The notes under the pieces: generated by a model | What the model was told of the DNA's origin: nothing | Database searches by the model: none | What the model saw: only the letters and a program-made list of their open reading frames with translations | Origin: CAYWBI01 sp964456445 | GTDB lineage: Bacteria > Calditrichota > Calditrichia > Calditrichales > J004 | Length of the DNA: 5,521 nt | Assembly (NCBI GenBank): GCA_964456445.1 | Contig: CAYWBI010000227.1 | Coordinates: forward strand, 1-5,521 | Direction: 5' to 3' | Translations under genes and position numbers: made by a program | Part shown: one piece after another, positions 4,988-5,521 of the stretch | How positions within the stretch are numbered: the first letter of the stretch is position 1 | Layout: each line of letters starts with the position of its first letter

Positions 4988-5521
4988 TATGCCCCCATTC
5001 CTTTTATGATATAAAAAATGGCAAAACCAACCCCGACCAGCGCCTCCCCGACAATAAGACCGGCAGCAGCGGGTATCCCTTTTTGCTCGCTCCATTGCTT
5101 GCCAAATTTACGATCGGTAAAAACCCGTAAAAGTGTGCCCAGGCTATAGGTAAGCACAATGTTAAAAGGCAGGTAAAAACCAAGACCAACCAGGATGCCC
5201 AGACCACCAATCCCGCTGGCGCTGAGCATGGCGCCAATTCCGGCGCCGGCAATATATTTTTGCACAGGAACGTCACCGCCCAAAATCCCATTTATCATAC
5301 TGGCCAGCGCCTGTCCTTGCGGGGCAGGCAGTTTTTCACTGCCAAGGCCATAGGCATTGTGTAAGACAAAAATCAAACCCATCACAATAACCGGGCCGAT
5401 CCATACCCCCATAAACTGACCGATTTGCTGTTGTTTTGGCGAAGCGCCTACGAGATAACCGGTTTTAAGGTCCATCATCATATCCGTGGCCTGGGACATG
5501 GCCACACAAGTTGCGGCCCCA
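4987..5521 (-). CDS. OPT-family oligopeptide transporter, C-terminal part (cut by window edge)
   Basis: Only the last 177 residues are inside the window; the start lies beyond the right edge. The family comprises proton-coupled importers of peptides, siderophore- or metal-chelates in the inner membrane, usually of 600 or more residues with 12-16 helices. Seen here: SQATDMMMDLKTGYLVGASP early on, matching the conserved family segment (S.D.M.DLKTGY.vGa.P) before the last helices. Hydrophobic segments follow: GVWIGPVIVMGLIFVLH, a Gly-rich region IAGAGIGAMLSASGIGGLGILVGLGF with YLPFNIVLTYSLGTLL, and a final AAAGLIVGEALVGVGFAIFYII. The GLIVGEAL motif close to the C-terminus is characteristic. Substrate cannot be predicted. 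Its stop overlaps the next gene by one base. Confidence 0.9.
   Translation of the reverse strand, partial: GAATCVAMSQATDMMMDLKTGYLVGASPKQQQIGQFMGVWIGPVIVMGLIFVLHNAYGLGSEKLPAPQGQALASMINGILGGDVPVQKYIAGAGIGAMLSASGIGGLGILVGLGFYLPFNIVLTYSLGTLLRVFTDRKFGKQWSEQKGIPAAAGLIVGEALVGVGFAIFYIIKGMGA

Noticed and set aside
4988..5095. Upstream extension of the two-TM protein to 5095
   Set aside because: The extra residues are Cys/Arg-rich and lie out of frame inside the transporter gene; the ATG at 4987 has ribosome binding sequence and gives a clean N-terminal membrane segment.

Overview
The window is a chromosomal stretch of a Gram-negative bacterium. It encodes a lipoprotein, several exported proteins and an outer-membrane beta-barrel ending in Phe. 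Moderate GC, mixed Shine-Dalgarno strength, palindromic intergenic repeats and signal peptides ending in 'LLAQ' or 'VNAQ' suggest the FCB side of the tree (for example Calditrichota, Ignavibacteria or a KSB1-like lineage). That placement is a guess from style, not from a marker gene. All eight genes I support lie on the minus strand, so transcription runs from the right edge to the left.

Right part (5521 to 4460): the C-terminal part of an OPT-family transporter runs in from outside the window. Its stop codon overlaps by one base the start of a small protein with two membrane segments and a helical cytoplasmic tail. The pair is probably translationally coupled and the small protein may be a transporter accessory.

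Middle part (4386 to 2553): an envelope cluster follows. It holds a PEGA-domain lipoprotein with a start-codon and frame conflict, a short exported protein with a degenerate YidD core, and an exported TPR protein with a PGxGQxY membrane-associated C-terminus. A UUCG-capped hairpin separates the first two. The last two are 8 nt apart, and a 12-bp inverted repeat abutting the last stop codon acts as a terminator.

Left part (2400 to 409): a second transcription unit begins after an intergenic region with a perfect 7-7-7 inverted repeat. It encodes two different GNAT acetyltransferases (SSAT/thialysine type and RimJ/RimL type) and an outer-membrane beta-barrel protein. All three genes overlap or abut, so they form a coupled operon.

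The left 408 bases carry no convincing gene. They hold a cluster of four short GC-rich palindromes typical of REP-like dispersed repeats and a few very short ORFs. The best candidates for something new are the YidD-like/TPR envelope pair and the OPT-coupled two-TM protein. No CRISPR array, RNA gene, insertion sequence or defence system is visible.
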